Shown: piece by piece, positions 1 to 7,786 of the stretch
How positions within the stretch are numbered: position 1 is the stretch's first letter
How the letters are laid out: every line of letters begins with the position of its first letter
Assembly (NCBI GenBank): GCA_900457075.1
Contig: UGYN01000002.1
Span: 4,836,001 to 4,900,000, forward strand
Length of the DNA: 64,000 bases
Direction of reading: 5' to 3'
From: Serratia quinivorans
Lineage (GTDB): Bacteria > Pseudomonadota > Gammaproteobacteria > Enterobacterales > Enterobacteriaceae
Position numbers and translations under genes: made by a program
The notes under the pieces: model-generated
Database searches by the model: none
The model's input: the letters and a program-made list of their open reading frames with translations, nothing else
Told to the model about the DNA's origin: nothing

Positions 1-198
1 AAGCCTTAAATTTTAAGACCTCAATCCCACATAATCAATGCTTATTAATTCTTTCTTTTTTTAACGAAATATACCCACAGAATTTGTAGATATATACCAA
101 TTTAACGGTTTTATTAGACTGCCGGGAGAGAGCGTAATTTGAAAATGTTAAGGATATGTAATATATTGGTGTCTTATAAAGCAAAATGAGGCGTTATT

Positions 199-357
199 AT
201 GAGCTTTTGGAGAATTGTATTTACCATCATCTTGCCCCCTTTGGGTGTACTGCTGGATAAAGGGATCGGCGGGGCGTTTATCCTCAACATTATTCTGACC
301 TTGCTTGGCTACTTCCCCGGCCTGATCCACGCATTTTGGATCCAGACCAAACAGTAA
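199..357 (+). CDS. YqaE/Pmp3 family membrane peptide (UPF0057), 52 aa
   Basis: The ATG at 199 follows a GAGG-type ribosome site and opens a 52-residue protein made of two hydrophobic helices (about residues 6-20 and 25-47). The segment between them reads PPLGVLLDKG, the hallmark of the Pmp3/YqaE family of small inner-membrane proteins, which in yeast and bacteria affect membrane potential and salt stress tolerance. Length matches the family (about 52 aa). A Rho-independent terminator follows at 411-441, so it looks monocistronic. The family assignment is strong; the physiological role in this organism is not established. Confidence 0.85.
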   Translation: MSFWRIVFTIILPPLGVLLDKGIGGAFILNIILTLLGYFPGLIHAFWIQTKQ

Positions 358-410
358 TGGTTTTGCGGGCATATCGCCCAGGGAAGCGGTCTGTTCAGCG
401 TAACGCTATC

Positions 411-441
411 AACCCTGGTATGGGCACATGCCGGGGTTTTT
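411..441 (+). terminator. Rho-independent terminator after the YqaE-like gene
   Basis: AACCCTGG pairs with CCGGGGTT across a 12-nt loop (one G-U pair) and is followed by a run of Ts. It lies about 55 bases after the YqaE-like stop codon. Confidence 0.7.
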
Positions 442-454
442 ATCTTTGAAGAGG

Positions 455-595
455 CTAATGAATATTGAGGCCGTAGACAAACAACCATGAAAAAAGCATC
501 GCCAACAGGCCTGCGATACAAAGAATGGAGATCATTTCCTTCACTGAATAATTCCCTTTTGGTTTCGTTGAAATTACTTCCCATTGTTTTTTCAT
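455..595 (-). CDS. Small single-pass membrane protein, 46 aa, unknown function
   Basis: A short reading frame on the minus strand starts at ATG 595 with MKKQWEVIST and ends with TAG at 455. After a basic, polar N-terminus it has one hydrophobic segment (about residues 20-42, rich in Ile, Leu, Phe and Trp). The N-in pattern and size fit a bacterial small membrane protein. The gene converges on the YqaE-like gene. I do not recognise the family. An overlapping longer frame in another register lacks such organisation and is rejected. Confidence 0.5.
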   Translation of the reverse strand: MKKQWEVISTKPKGNYSVKEMISILCIAGLLAMLFSWLFVYGLNIH

Positions 596-885
596 GAGAT
601 TTTAGATCGTAATGGGTAAAAATCCTAGTTTTAATGTCGTGATGTGACCGAACCGTGGACGCATGCTGACGGAAATCTGGCAGCTCACCCGAGCTGAATG
701 GAACGCCAGAAGGGATATAACCAAGGGTTAACTATTCGTAGCTATTGCTGAAAGCGGCGGCAGTGAACTATATACAACAGGGCATATAAGGCGTTTTGGC
801 TTGGTGCAGATGGCGCTGGAAGCATGGCGATGTTGATTATCGGGTCTGGTGTAACGCCTCCACGTGGTTAAAGAAGGAATTTGTA

Positions 886-1575
886 ATGAATGCAAAACCT
901 ACAGTAGTCCTGGTTCATGGATTTTGGGGCGGTGCAGCGCACTGGAGTAAAGTCATTACCGAATTGTCGCATAAAGGTTATCACTCGATTCATGCCGTAG
1001 AGATGCCGCTGACATCGCTGGCCGATGATGCAGAGCGCACGCGCAAGATGGTGGCACAGCAAGAAGGCCCGGTGTTATTGGTCGGGCACTCTTATGGTGG
1101 CGCGGTAATCAGCGAAATGGGCAATTTGCCTAATGTGGTCGGGCTGGTGTTTATCGCTGCCTTTGCACCAGATGCAGGGGAAAGCCCTGGCGGCATCACT
1201 CAGCAACATCCTCCAATTGCGGCGGCGAACCTGGCACCAGACAGTGATGGCTATTTATGGATTAAAGCCGATAAATTTCACGAAAGCTTCTGTCAGGATC
1301 TTTCCGCCGATGCAGCACTGGTGATGGCGGTGACCCAGAAGGCACCGCTGGCCAGCACCTTCGGTAACGTGATCACCGAACCGGCCTGGAAACACAAACC
1401 TTCCTGGTATCAAATTTCCAGCAATGACCGAATGATTGCACCAGAAAATCAACAGCATATGTCGGCGCGGTTGAAGGCAAAAAAAGTGATTACGTTGAAT
1501 GCCAGCCATGCCTCACTCGCTTCGCATCCAAAGGAAATCGCCGCTTTGATCGACGATGCCGCTAACGCTTCGTAA
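886..1575 (+). CDS. Alpha/beta-hydrolase family protein
   Basis: The start is placed at ATG 886 (MNAKPTVVLVHG), preceded by AAGGAA; upstream in-frame codons are not protein-like. The 229-residue product has the alpha/beta-hydrolase fold: the oxyanion HGFWGG near residue 11, the nucleophile elbow GHSYGG near 67, an acid in SSNDRM near 180 and a histidine in NASHASL near 206. The family includes esterases and related hydrolases often annotated as salicylate-esterase-like. No signal peptide is seen, so it is probably cytoplasmic. The substrate cannot be told from sequence. It is followed by its own terminator and has no operon partners. Confidence 0.85.
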   Translation: MNAKPTVVLVHGFWGGAAHWSKVITELSHKGYHSIHAVEMPLTSLADDAERTRKMVAQQEGPVLLVGHSYGGAVISEMGNLPNVVGLVFIAAFAPDAGESPGGITQQHPPIAAANLAPDSDGYLWIKADKFHESFCQDLSADAALVMAVTQKAPLASTFGNVITEPAWKHKPSWYQISSNDRMIAPENQQHMSARLKAKKVITLNASHASLASHPKEIAALIDDAANAS

Positions 1576-1589
1576 ACCTCCATCGCTCA

Positions 1590-1614
1590 GGCCCTGCGAC
1601 TGCGGGGCTTTTTT
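1590..1614 (+). terminator. Rho-independent terminator after the alpha/beta hydrolase
   Basis: GCCCTGC and GCGGGGC form a GC-rich stem with a short loop followed by six Ts, 15 bases after the hydrolase stop codon. Confidence 0.8.
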
Positions 1615-1695
1615 ATGACTGTCGGTTACTCGCGGACGTCTACCAGACCTCAAAATCCCTTCTGGTTATCCTGTTGACCTACAAAGTTTGATGCC

Positions 1696-1722
1696 AAAAA
1701 AATCCCGCACAGCGGCGGGATT
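1696..1722 (-). terminator. Rho-independent terminator on the minus strand, no clear gene upstream
   Basis: On the minus strand AATCCCGC pairs with GCGGGATT and is followed by seven Ts. The nearest minus-strand reading frame (39 aa) ends at 1950, about 230 bases away, so the terminator may end that transcript or an unannotated small RNA. Otherwise I see no gene in 1576-1949. Confidence 0.65.
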
Positions 1723-1949
1723 AAGGGATGATAGCGACAAACTGGATGTTGTTCTGATTCTGCGGTGTTGTGTGTTTCCAGACCACGACAGTAGCGCACC
1801 TGAATTTCGACGACAAGACGAAAAACGGCAATAGCGTCGGTATCAGAATATCCTCATAAGAAACTGAAATTGTTTGCTAAATGGGTAACTCAATGGAAGG
1901 GGCATAGCCTGATAGCGATTATAGAACCACTTCCTTGTGGAGAGGCGTC

Positions 1950-2069
1950 CTAGCGTCGTTTCCGCTTGGTGTTGAAAGTAGTTCCCCTTCTTTGCCGCAA
2001 ATACATGACAAAGGAAAATACGACAACTGCGATCAAAACGACGATGATTGCAACGGGAAGGTATTCCAT
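1950..2069 (-). CDS. Small single-pass membrane protein, 39 aa, unknown function
   Basis: ATG at 2069 is preceded by a good ribosome site (AGGTGA, 5 nt spacing). The 39-residue product has an N-terminal hydrophobic helix (residues 4-23, mostly Val, Ile, Leu, Phe) and a strongly basic tail ending RKRR. This positive-inside layout suggests an inner-membrane peptide with its C-terminus in the cytoplasm. The family is not recognised. Call rests on start signal and composition. Confidence 0.5.
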   Translation of the reverse strand: MEYLPVAIIVVLIAVVVFSFVMYLRQRRGTTFNTKRKRR

Positions 2070-2335
2070 AGCACTCACCTGAGATGGCAATTCGGCATCC
2101 CATTAAATAGGACTTTTCCTAATTCAAGCAATAAGCATTGCGTCAGGGAAGCGTAATTAGGAATTACCTTAGCTATCGTCCCCTGGAACTGTGCAGGAGA
2201 AAAAACCATTAAACGAACAGTAACTTACAGCTTTATCTGAGAGGCAGGGAAGGCGGGCAGTTGATTTGATCGACCGGGGCGTTAGGTAAACCTGAATTAA
2301 AACTTTCCAGTGGCAGTTTTCATTATTTTTGCAAA

Positions 2336-2370
2336 AGAAAACGGCCGATTAGTCTGATTAACCGGCCGTT
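2336..2370 (-). terminator. Original yeaH terminator, separated from yeaH by the prophage
   Basis: On the minus strand AACGGCCG and CGGCCGTT form an 8-bp stem followed by TTTTCTTTT. It lies just outside attL, where the chromosome would continue downstream of yeaH without the prophage. It is therefore most likely the ancestral yeaH terminator. Confidence 0.75.
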
Positions 2371-2384
2371 GGTAAAGATGTTAA

Positions 2385-2405
2385 TTATGCGGTCTGCTTA
2401 TGAAA
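2385..2405. repeat. attL core (21-bp direct repeat with attR)
   Basis: The 21 bases starting TTATGCGGTC and ending TTATGAAA occur identically at 47643-47663. The right copy encodes the last six codons and the stop of yeaH on the minus strand. The integrase gene begins its 3' end 136 bases inside this copy, which is the usual arrangement. Confidence 0.95.
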
Positions 2406-2460
2406 TACAAGACGAAAGTATAACTATCTGATATCTATGATTTTAAATCTCACTCCAATA

Positions 2461-2485
2461 TCTCCCCAAAATTCTTCCCCAAAAC
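2461..2485. repeat. Putative integrase arm-type sites, left arm
   Basis: Two close copies of a TYCCCCAAAA motif lie at 2461-2471 and 2472-2485. The longer form TTCTTCCCCAAAAC recurs exactly at 47522-47535 inside the other prophage end. Repeated short motifs 55-110 bp from the core on both arms are typical of arm-type Int sites. Function is inferred from placement. The remaining bases 2406-2541 are AT-rich with no gene seen. Confidence 0.5.
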
Positions 2486-2541
2486 CAGATTTCAAAATTG
2501 AGAGTGTAGCACAGGGATAGCCCTGCAGATTTTACATAGCG

Positions 2542-3681
2542 CTACACCACTAAGGTGGTCCAATCTGCGCCTCTATCATCATGATATCTATCAGTCATTT
2601 CCTGCGTTTTATGGCCAAGCAATGTTTGGGTATCAACTCCCTGAGCACTATACAATCGTTCAGCTAACGATCGCTGCTCGTGGAAACTAGGGGCTGTACC
2701 GTTTTTAGGTGGCTTAACACCTGCTGCCTGACGAGCTTCCAGAAAAGACCTACTCAATGAACTAGTGTCAACGCTCTGGCCAGGCTTTATCGTTGCATGT
2801 GCCCGGACATGGTGGAGTAGGTAAGGGCTAACGGTGCGATCACGGCAACGGGCTATAACTTCCTCTAGTGTCCACCCGATAGAGTTGCATCGTAGCGACA
2901 AGGGTAAAGCGACTTTCGAACCAGTTTTACTCTGCTGAATGTGAAGATAACCACCCCAAACATCGGTAAATTTCATATTAGAGATATCCTCCCGGCGCTG
3001 GCCTGTGACTACAGCCAGAAGCATTGCGTTTTGCACATAAGGCGGCATCGTTTCAGCCGCAGCAAAAATACGTTGCCATACTTCTAAGCTCAGACGCTCG
3101 CGAGATACCTTAGCTTTAGGCTTACGGGTAGCAAGGGCAGGATTGTAGCCTGCATCAACCTCACCGCTATGTTGAGCCTCTTTGAACATATCGATCCAAA
3201 CACTGCGGAGCAACTGTGCCATTCTTGATTTACCCATGTCCTTGTACTCATCAAGAATCATCGCTAGCGATTTAGTATCCACTTGTTTTAGCCTGATATT
3301 GGGTAATTTCTTGGCTAATGTCAGGGCGCATGATTTTCTTGTTTTTAACGTGGTAGGTTTTAATGTCCCATCGGAAATTCTCTCCGCTTGTATCTCCAAA
3401 TATCTTTCCACCCATTTAAAAAGAGTTATCGATGGTTGCACCTTCTGGGTGGTTGAGATCGCTATATCAACGAGCAGAGTAGCCTGGCGTGATTGCTGTT
3501 CGCTGAGGAGCCGGTTGGCCTCTGTCGCAGCATCACGCGCATGCTCTTCGTTAGTACCAAAGCCGATAAATTTGCCGGTAATAGGGTGTCGATACTGCCA
3601 ATATACCTTATTGGTTCGCTTGTCTAATTTGCAGTATAAGTTGGGTACGTTCAGATTAAACTTACGAGGTCTGGCCGCCAT
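2542..3681 (-). CDS. int: Phage tyrosine integrase
   Basis: A 379-residue tyrosine recombinase that should catalyse attP x attB recombination at the yeaH 3' end. The N-terminus has a DNA arm-binding type domain and a core-binding region, followed by the catalytic domain. Visible catalytic elements are Arg in TGQRRED, a beta-hairpin Lys in QSKTGSK, the HEQR box, LGHK, and the final Tyr in DRYHDDRG. All expected active-site residues are therefore present. The gene lies next to attL, and its start overlaps the end of the putative excisionase gene by 20 bases, a common Xis-Int arrangement. Length fits P22/lambda-type integrases. Confidence 0.95.
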   Translation of the reverse strand: MAARPRKFNLNVPNLYCKLDKRTNKVYWQYRHPITGKFIGFGTNEEHARDAATEANRLLSEQQSRQATLLVDIAISTTQKVQPSITLFKWVERYLEIQAERISDGTLKPTTLKTRKSCALTLAKKLPNIRLKQVDTKSLAMILDEYKDMGKSRMAQLLRSVWIDMFKEAQHSGEVDAGYNPALATRKPKAKVSRERLSLEVWQRIFAAAETMPPYVQNAMLLAVVTGQRREDISNMKFTDVWGGYLHIQQSKTGSKVALPLSLRCNSIGWTLEEVIARCRDRTVSPYLLHHVRAHATIKPGQSVDTSSLSRSFLEARQAAGVKPPKNGTAPSFHEQRSLAERLYSAQGVDTQTLLGHKTQEMTDRYHDDRGADWTTLVV

Positions 3682-3919
3682 TGAGAACCTTCCTGACTAA
3701 ATTACTCACCGGTTTTGAAAGTTTTTCCAAGGCTGGTGGGGGGGCTAAAATGCCAACAAATTTAGCGTCTTCATCAACCACCCACCTTTTCCCCTGTTTT
3801 AAAGGCCGTGGGTATATCTGACCAGTTGACGCATATTTGTTCAAAGTTGTTTGAGTGGGGGGATATTTCCACCCATTTGGGCCTGAAGCCCATTCATGTA
3901 TTGGTATTAATTGCCCCAT
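3662..3919 (-). CDS. xis: Putative excisionase
   Basis: ATG 3919 has a GGAG ribosome site at proper spacing and is preferred over an in-frame GTG at 3931. The 85-residue product contains the winged-helix-like excisionase pattern: IPIHEWASG, then PTQTTLNKYASTGQIYP, then basic KQGKRWVVDEDA. It should act as the recombination directionality factor that bends att DNA and favours excision. The gene overlaps int and would be transcribed from pL. The assignment rests on this motif pattern and position. Confidence 0.75.
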   Translation of the reverse strand: MGQLIPIHEWASGPNGWKYPPTQTTLNKYASTGQIYPRPLKQGKRWVVDEDAKFVGILAPPPALEKLSKPVSNLVRKVLNGGQTS

Positions 3920-3975
3920 AGTTAACTCCACACGTTAAGCCCGCCGCATACAGGCATTAATTCAATCGTGACATG

Positions 3976-4320
3976 TCACACTGTTAATTTAGTTTCGTGC
4001 CATCCGTAGGTTTGCCAGCACTCAGAATCACCGCGGAAGTAACAGCCTTCAGGATCGCCTGGCAGTTTGTCTTTGCACTTACCGCAGCACCGGTTATCGC
4101 GTGCCGCCAACTGCTTTTTTAATTCGGCGTTATCCTTCCTGATCAGCATGGTGATGTATTCGTCCATGTCATATGGTTCACGCTGTGGCCGCCGGGCCGC
4201 GCAGTTCTCCCGTAACATATCGATTTCCTGCTGATCCAGCTTCAACTCAAAAGGCACAACACCCGATTTGCGCTGTCGCGCCCGTTGGGCTGCTTTACGT
4301 TCAGCATCCGTCTTAGCCAT
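3976..4320 (-). CDS. Conserved phage protein with Cys cluster, unknown function
   Basis: ATG 4320 (MAKTDAERKAAQ) overlaps the end of the HNH gene by 8 bases, which supports this start over an upstream in-frame codon. The 114-residue product has a basic, alanine-rich N-terminal helix (ERKAAQRARQRK), a central acidic helix with the segment YDMDEYITMLI, and a C-terminal cluster CCGKCKD with two further Cys that could bind zinc. Function is unknown. It belongs to the tightly packed left early operon. Confidence 0.65.
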   Translation of the reverse strand: MAKTDAERKAAQRARQRKSGVVPFELKLDQQEIDMLRENCAARRPQREPYDMDEYITMLIRKDNAELKKQLAARDNRCCGKCKDKLPGDPEGCYFRGDSECWQTYGWHETKLTV

Positions 4321-4681
4321 TGGCAGCCTCCTGATAACTTTCAAACCAAAACACAACCGGGTCAGGCTTCATTTCAACCAGCCCCATGCGAACCAGTGCC
4401 TTTCCTTTCCCGGACGCCAGGAACTCGCGACGACCATCGCCTATGATTCGGCGGTAATCTTCCAGGCTATTGCAATGCTTGTGCAGGTTGCATGGATGGC
4501 AGGCCGGAACAAGATTTCCTATTTCGTCATGCTCCTGATGCAGCATCTTCCCGTCAAAACGGATTACCGGCTTAACGTGGTCAGCATGCCATTTATCACC
4601 AAGCTCACACCCACAGTAAGCACGCCGTCCGCCAAATTTCTCGCGTAATTCTGCGCGCTGCGCCTTGGTCAGCTTAGCCAT
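4313..4681 (-). CDS. HNH endonuclease
   Basis: The 122-residue protein carries an HNH nuclease core: YCGCELGDKWHADHVKPV supplies the first histidines, followed by GNLVPACHPCNLHK with the Asn and last His. Paired Cys around the core probably bind a structural zinc. HNH nucleases of this size in early operons are often homing-like or accessory nucleases. The gene overlaps the methyltransferase stop upstream by 8 bases and the small Cys-rich gene downstream by 8 bases, so the three are translationally coupled. With the adjacent methyltransferase it superficially resembles a restriction-modification pair, but the methyltransferase lacks its catalytic Cys. Confidence 0.8.
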   Translation of the reverse strand: MAKLTKAQRAELREKFGGRRAYCGCELGDKWHADHVKPVIRFDGKMLHQEHDEIGNLVPACHPCNLHKHCNSLEDYRRIIGDGRREFLASGKGKALVRMGLVEMKPDPVVFWFESYQEAANG

Positions 4682-5579
4682 GCTGAATCACTCGAACCTG
4701 CCCCATATAGCGGATCATCTCCGCACCAATCCACATCCCTACCTGTACGCTCACGCCGTTCCCAATCTGCTTGTAAGCGGCGGTATCAGACACAGGGAAA
4801 TGGAACCAGTCCGGCACACCTTGCAGGCGAGCATATTCACGCTTGGAATAGGGACGCACACCAAGGGGAAAGCGTTTATCAACTACCAGCCTGGTGCTCT
4901 TGTCCTTCGCGTAGTGCGCTACGCACGTCGGTGCAATATCACCCTTTGCCGGGTCGCTGATGATTGGCAGGTCGCGGTATCCTCCGGCCATACGTTTGGC
5001 AATTGCTGACGGCAGAGTTACCTGTGGGTCATCTTCCAAAATCGCCGACAGGGGGATGCGTGCAGAATTTTCCGGTGGGCGAACGGCAAAGGTGCGGCGG
5101 GTGCCAATGATGATTAATCGGCTCCTTTTCTGCGGCAACCAAGTCTCAGACTTGATAGGGCAAAACACTTGGATGAAGTAATCTGGCATGCGGGTCATCG
5201 CCTCCATCACAACCGGAAAGGCTCGCATGCCTGGCACATTCTCGATCACGTAGAACTCAGGCCGTGCCAGCGCGAAGTGGCGCAGAGCATGCAGGAACAA
5301 GTCATCGCCAGTACGCACACCGTGGATATCGCTGATAGTGCTGTACTTCGTGAAAGGGTAGGTGAACACCATCCCATCACTGGCACCCTGTTCGAATACG
5401 AGCTCTTGGCTGATGTCGCATTGTTTAACGTGATCACCAAGGTTGTGGCGGTAGGTCTTGCAGGCGTCAGCATCAAGTTCGAAAGCCTGGTTAACCGCGA
5501 TGCCTGCGCTCAGTAGGCCTATGTCCATCAGGCCAGCGCCGCAGAAGTATGAATTTACGGTTACGTTACTTGCTGGCAT
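4674..5579 (-). CDS. C5-cytosine DNA methyltransferase family protein, catalytic Cys replaced
   Basis: ATG 5579 follows GGAGGTG at 5 nt. The 301-residue protein has clear C5-methyltransferase motifs: motif I near residue 10 (FCGAGLMDIGL, the AdoMet loop), motif VI ENVPGM, motif VIII PQKRSRL and motif X QIGNGVSVQVG. Motif IV, which should contain Pro-Cys with the nucleophilic Cys, reads TYPFTKYS, so Phe (TTC) stands where Cys is required. A single base change from TGC would explain it. As read, the protein should bind AdoMet and DNA but not methylate. It overlaps the HNH gene downstream and the gene upstream, in the pL operon. Confidence 0.85.
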   Translation of the reverse strand: MPASNVTVNSYFCGAGLMDIGLLSAGIAVNQAFELDADACKTYRHNLGDHVKQCDISQELVFEQGASDGMVFTYPFTKYSTISDIHGVRTGDDLFLHALRHFALARPEFYVIENVPGMRAFPVVMEAMTRMPDYFIQVFCPIKSETWLPQKRSRLIIIGTRRTFAVRPPENSARIPLSAILEDDPQVTLPSAIAKRMAGGYRDLPIISDPAKGDIAPTCVAHYAKDKSTRLVVDKRFPLGVRPYSKREYARLQGVPDWFHFPVSDTAAYKQIGNGVSVQVGMWIGAEMIRYMGQVRVIQHG

Positions 5580-6111
5580 CACGCACCTCCACTTGCTTCA
5601 GTGCTTCACGTACAGCATCCAGAATGCGTTCAAGGTATTGGTATTCGTGGTTAGGTACGGTAGGCCAATTGGCGTAATAGGTATCATCGCCAAGCAGGTC
5701 AAAAAGCACGGATCCACGTCCGCAAGCGCAGCAATCCCCTTTGACGTCTTCGCTGCAGTCTGCCGTGTCCCACATATCCCGAGCCTTATCCTGTTCGATT
5801 TCACCAGAGCGGCGCAGCTTGCAGATTTCAGACTTAACAAACTCAGTGTTGGCGTCGTTGTCGTCATCAACCTCGCTCTGCATTTGCGGTGCGAAGTTGC
5901 CGATCAGATAGTCATTCGACACGCGAATGAAGAACGCCTGCACGGTGTCACCACCCATCGCAAACCATGCTGATGTCCATGCCTTCCCGTAGCAGGTGAT
6001 AGTGATGCGGCCTTGCCCTGGCTCGTAGTTTTCAGCCATAACGCGGATAGGGTCGAGGCGTTCAACCTCGGTGATTTCGATGCTCTGAACTTTGGTTTCT
6101 GTGACTTTCAT
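5566..6111 (-). CDS. Conserved phage early protein, unknown function
   Basis: ATG 6111 sits in an ATGA overlap with the stop of the gene upstream, which fixes the start at MKVTETKVQS. The 181-residue product has an N-terminal beta-rich segment (GRITITCYGKAWTSAWFAMGG) of a type common in left operons of enterobacterial phages, and a C-terminal DCCACGRGS cluster of closely spaced Cys. No enzymatic motif is seen. Function is unknown. It overlaps the methyltransferase gene at its 3' end. Confidence 0.65.
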   Translation of the reverse strand: MKVTETKVQSIEITEVERLDPIRVMAENYEPGQGRITITCYGKAWTSAWFAMGGDTVQAFFIRVSNDYLIGNFAPQMQSEVDDDNDANTEFVKSEICKLRRSGEIEQDKARDMWDTADCSEDVKGDCCACGRGSVLFDLLGDDTYYANWPTVPNHEYQYLERILDAVREALKQVEVRDASK

Positions 6112-6404
6112 TTGGCCTCTGGCTGCTTTTCGTCGCCTTCGAACTTCGTTCCGCAAAGAGGGCAGTAGCTCATCATGCAAAGGTGATCTGCTTTGGTCTG
6201 GTTGGTCGCGAGTCCGCCGCCCTTGCGTTTGCGGTAGTAGCGGAACTTGAAGTTCATTGCCACTGGGGAATGATCGCCACCGTTGAAGCTGTAGAGTGAG
6301 TTTTCGAATCCAGCATCTTCAATCTCACCAAGCTCATCTCCGAGCTTCTCAGAAATGCGTTGCTTGAACAGCGCGGCTGTTTTTTCAAAGCAATTACAGG
6401 CCAT
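6108..6404 (-). CDS. Small phage protein with zinc-ribbon-like Cys pairs
   Basis: The 98-residue product has Cys pairs at its N-terminus (MACNCFEK) and C-terminus (MSYCPLCGTKF), which could form a zinc ribbon. The centre is polar with FKFRYYRKRKGG. It ends in an ATGA overlap with the following gene and starts 1 base beyond the exonuclease gene, so it is part of the same coupled operon. The family is known only as hypothetical phage proteins. Confidence 0.65.
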   Translation of the reverse strand: MACNCFEKTAALFKQRISEKLGDELGEIEDAGFENSLYSFNGGDHSPVAMNFKFRYYRKRKGGGLATNQTKADHLCMMSYCPLCGTKFEGDEKQPEAK

Positions 6405-6405
6405 G

Positions 6406-7038
6406 TTATTTACCCTCCTGTAGGCAGGAAGTGATTTGCTGGCTGTTCAACTGATAGGCAATGGCCATCTGCTCTGCGTCGTTCATAGCGTCATGCAGGG
6501 AATTATGCTTAACCATCGCGAAGCATGGCTGGTGGGTTTTAGGCAGGTAACCTTTGGTGCCTTTGGTCATGGCATCGATATAGGTGCGCACGTCGCGCTT
6601 GCCGCCCCAGTGCCACGGACATTCGATCTCATACATGCGATAGGCATGCTCAAGGATAGAGCCGTCAAAGTCGGTACCACGGAAGAAGATTCGTGCTTCA
6701 TGGTGAGCCTTAATCCAATTGGACAGCAGCCCGAGACACAGGCGCAGAGGTTCACGGTCACCGATTAAAGCCTCCTGAGCCTCTTCGCCTTGCTTGCGCC
6801 ACCAATCCTGAGTTTTGGCGCTTACGGTGCGGCCTTTCATCAATTGATCGAAAGTATCAGCTAGGTAGTAAAGGGCGTTATCCGAGTACTCATCACCGGT
6901 ATAACGAGCAACATCGATGATGTTTTTCTGGGTCTGACGAACGTCGTCAATGTCGAAAGCAAAAGCACCTATAGATAGGATCACCGCTGAAGGAGTTGTA
7001 TCCAGGGTTTCGGTATCGATCGTGATTGTGTTGATCAT
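6406..7038 (-). CDS. 3'-5' exonuclease (DnaQ-like / exodeoxyribonuclease VIII-like)
   Basis: ATG 7038 lies in an ATGA overlap with the stop of the HD gene, which selects MINTITIDTETLD as the N-terminus. The 210-residue protein has the DEDD exonuclease pattern: TIDTETL (Exo I, Asp and Glu), a middle RGTDFDGSILEHAY (Exo II), and HNSLHDAMNDAEQMA (Exo III with His and Asp). Lambdoid phages often carry this type as a small exonuclease in the early left operon. DNA or RNA substrate cannot be settled from sequence. Confidence 0.85.
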   Translation of the reverse strand: MINTITIDTETLDTTPSAVILSIGAFAFDIDDVRQTQKNIIDVARYTGDEYSDNALYYLADTFDQLMKGRTVSAKTQDWWRKQGEEAQEALIGDREPLRLCLGLLSNWIKAHHEARIFFRGTDFDGSILEHAYRMYEIECPWHWGGKRDVRTYIDAMTKGTKGYLPKTHQPCFAMVKHNSLHDAMNDAEQMAIAYQLNSQQITSCLQEGK

Positions 7039-7568
7039 CACAGCACTTCCCATTCAGTCAGCTCATTAAAGCGAGCAACGAACATTGCCCGAGCCTGTAC
7101 CGGCATCACCGGATTAATCACGATGTCAGCAGGGAAAATGCCTTCCAGCATTGGCCATACCTTTCCATCGTCGATATCAAGATCCCGGCGCTCGGTGGCC
7201 AGCATGACCAGGTCTGCATACTTCACAGCGATATCCATCTGCAGAGGAAGGCCGAAGCGCTGGCGGATCACTGCGTCCAGTTGGTCTTCGATACGCTGGT
7301 AATCCGGCAGCAGGCGCTTAAGTGGGGCAGGGATATCTTTGCAATAGGCTTCGGTGGCATCGTGCATCAGCGCTTCAAGGGCGAACTCTGGCGCCACAAT
7401 TTGGCTGCACAGCACTGAGTGTTGCGCCACGCTGTAGAAGTTCGGCAGATGGCCTGCAAACCGGCACTCATGGGACAGTGCCTGGGCGATATCATCAATG
7501 CAGATGCTTTCGACTGCAGGAGCAGCAAAGTCCAAGTGACGGCCTGTAAAAGTGGTAATCCAGCTCAT
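7038..7568 (-). CDS. HD-domain phosphohydrolase
   Basis: The 176-residue protein has an HD hydrolase core: HECRFAGH supplies the first His, then FALEALMHDATEAYCKD gives the HD dyad near residue 90, and a later Asp follows in VKYADLVMLA. The pattern resembles YfbR-like 5'-nucleotidases and phage-encoded HD hydrolases that act on nucleotides. It is the first larger gene of the pL operon after a 600-base leader containing small frames and structured RNA. The start MSWITTFTGRHLDF is the only reasonable one. Confidence 0.85.
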   Translation of the reverse strand: MSWITTFTGRHLDFAAPAVESICIDDIAQALSHECRFAGHLPNFYSVAQHSVLCSQIVAPEFALEALMHDATEAYCKDIPAPLKRLLPDYQRIEDQLDAVIRQRFGLPLQMDIAVKYADLVMLATERRDLDIDDGKVWPMLEGIFPADIVINPVMPVQARAMFVARFNELTEWEVL

Positions 7569-7700
7569 ACGTTAATTCCCACACGCTGATTTTCGGCAAA
7601 GCGAAGCCCTGCCAGAATTGGCAACTTTTCGCAGATAGAAAATCGGGTTTTAAAAATGGAGGCCAGACACCCGCATAGCGCTGGCTCCCGGTTAATTACT

Positions 7701-7786
7701 CACACATCAGGTGGCGCACCGCGCCGGGGCTTTATACTGTGTAAAGGGATAAGGGGAACCCGGAACAGTACGCCACCTGATATGTG
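7701..7786 (-). ncRNA. Candidate structured RNA / long inverted repeat in the pL leader
   Basis: Sixteen bases at 7701-7716 (ending CAGGTGGCG) are complementary to 7771-7786 with one mismatch, enclosing 54 bases. Within, TACTGT and ACAGTA can form a second helix, and CCGGG could pair with CCCCGG to make a pseudoknot. No convincing protein frame uses the region. It lies on the pL transcript upstream of the HD gene, so an RNA role (processing, antitermination or a C4-like antisense RNA) is plausible. This is inferred from pairing alone. Confidence 0.4.

Noticed and set aside
309..584. 91-codon frame on the minus strand
   Set aside because: It covers the YqaE-like gene and a terminator; the 46-aa frame in another register has a membrane-protein pattern and better support.
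3182..3700. 172-codon plus-strand frame inside int
   Set aside because: It is the antisense shadow of a clear integrase gene.
4313..5579. HNH nuclease plus methyltransferase as a restriction-modification system
   Set aside because: The methyltransferase lacks its catalytic Cys as read, and similar HNH genes occur alone in phage early operons; pairing is not supported.
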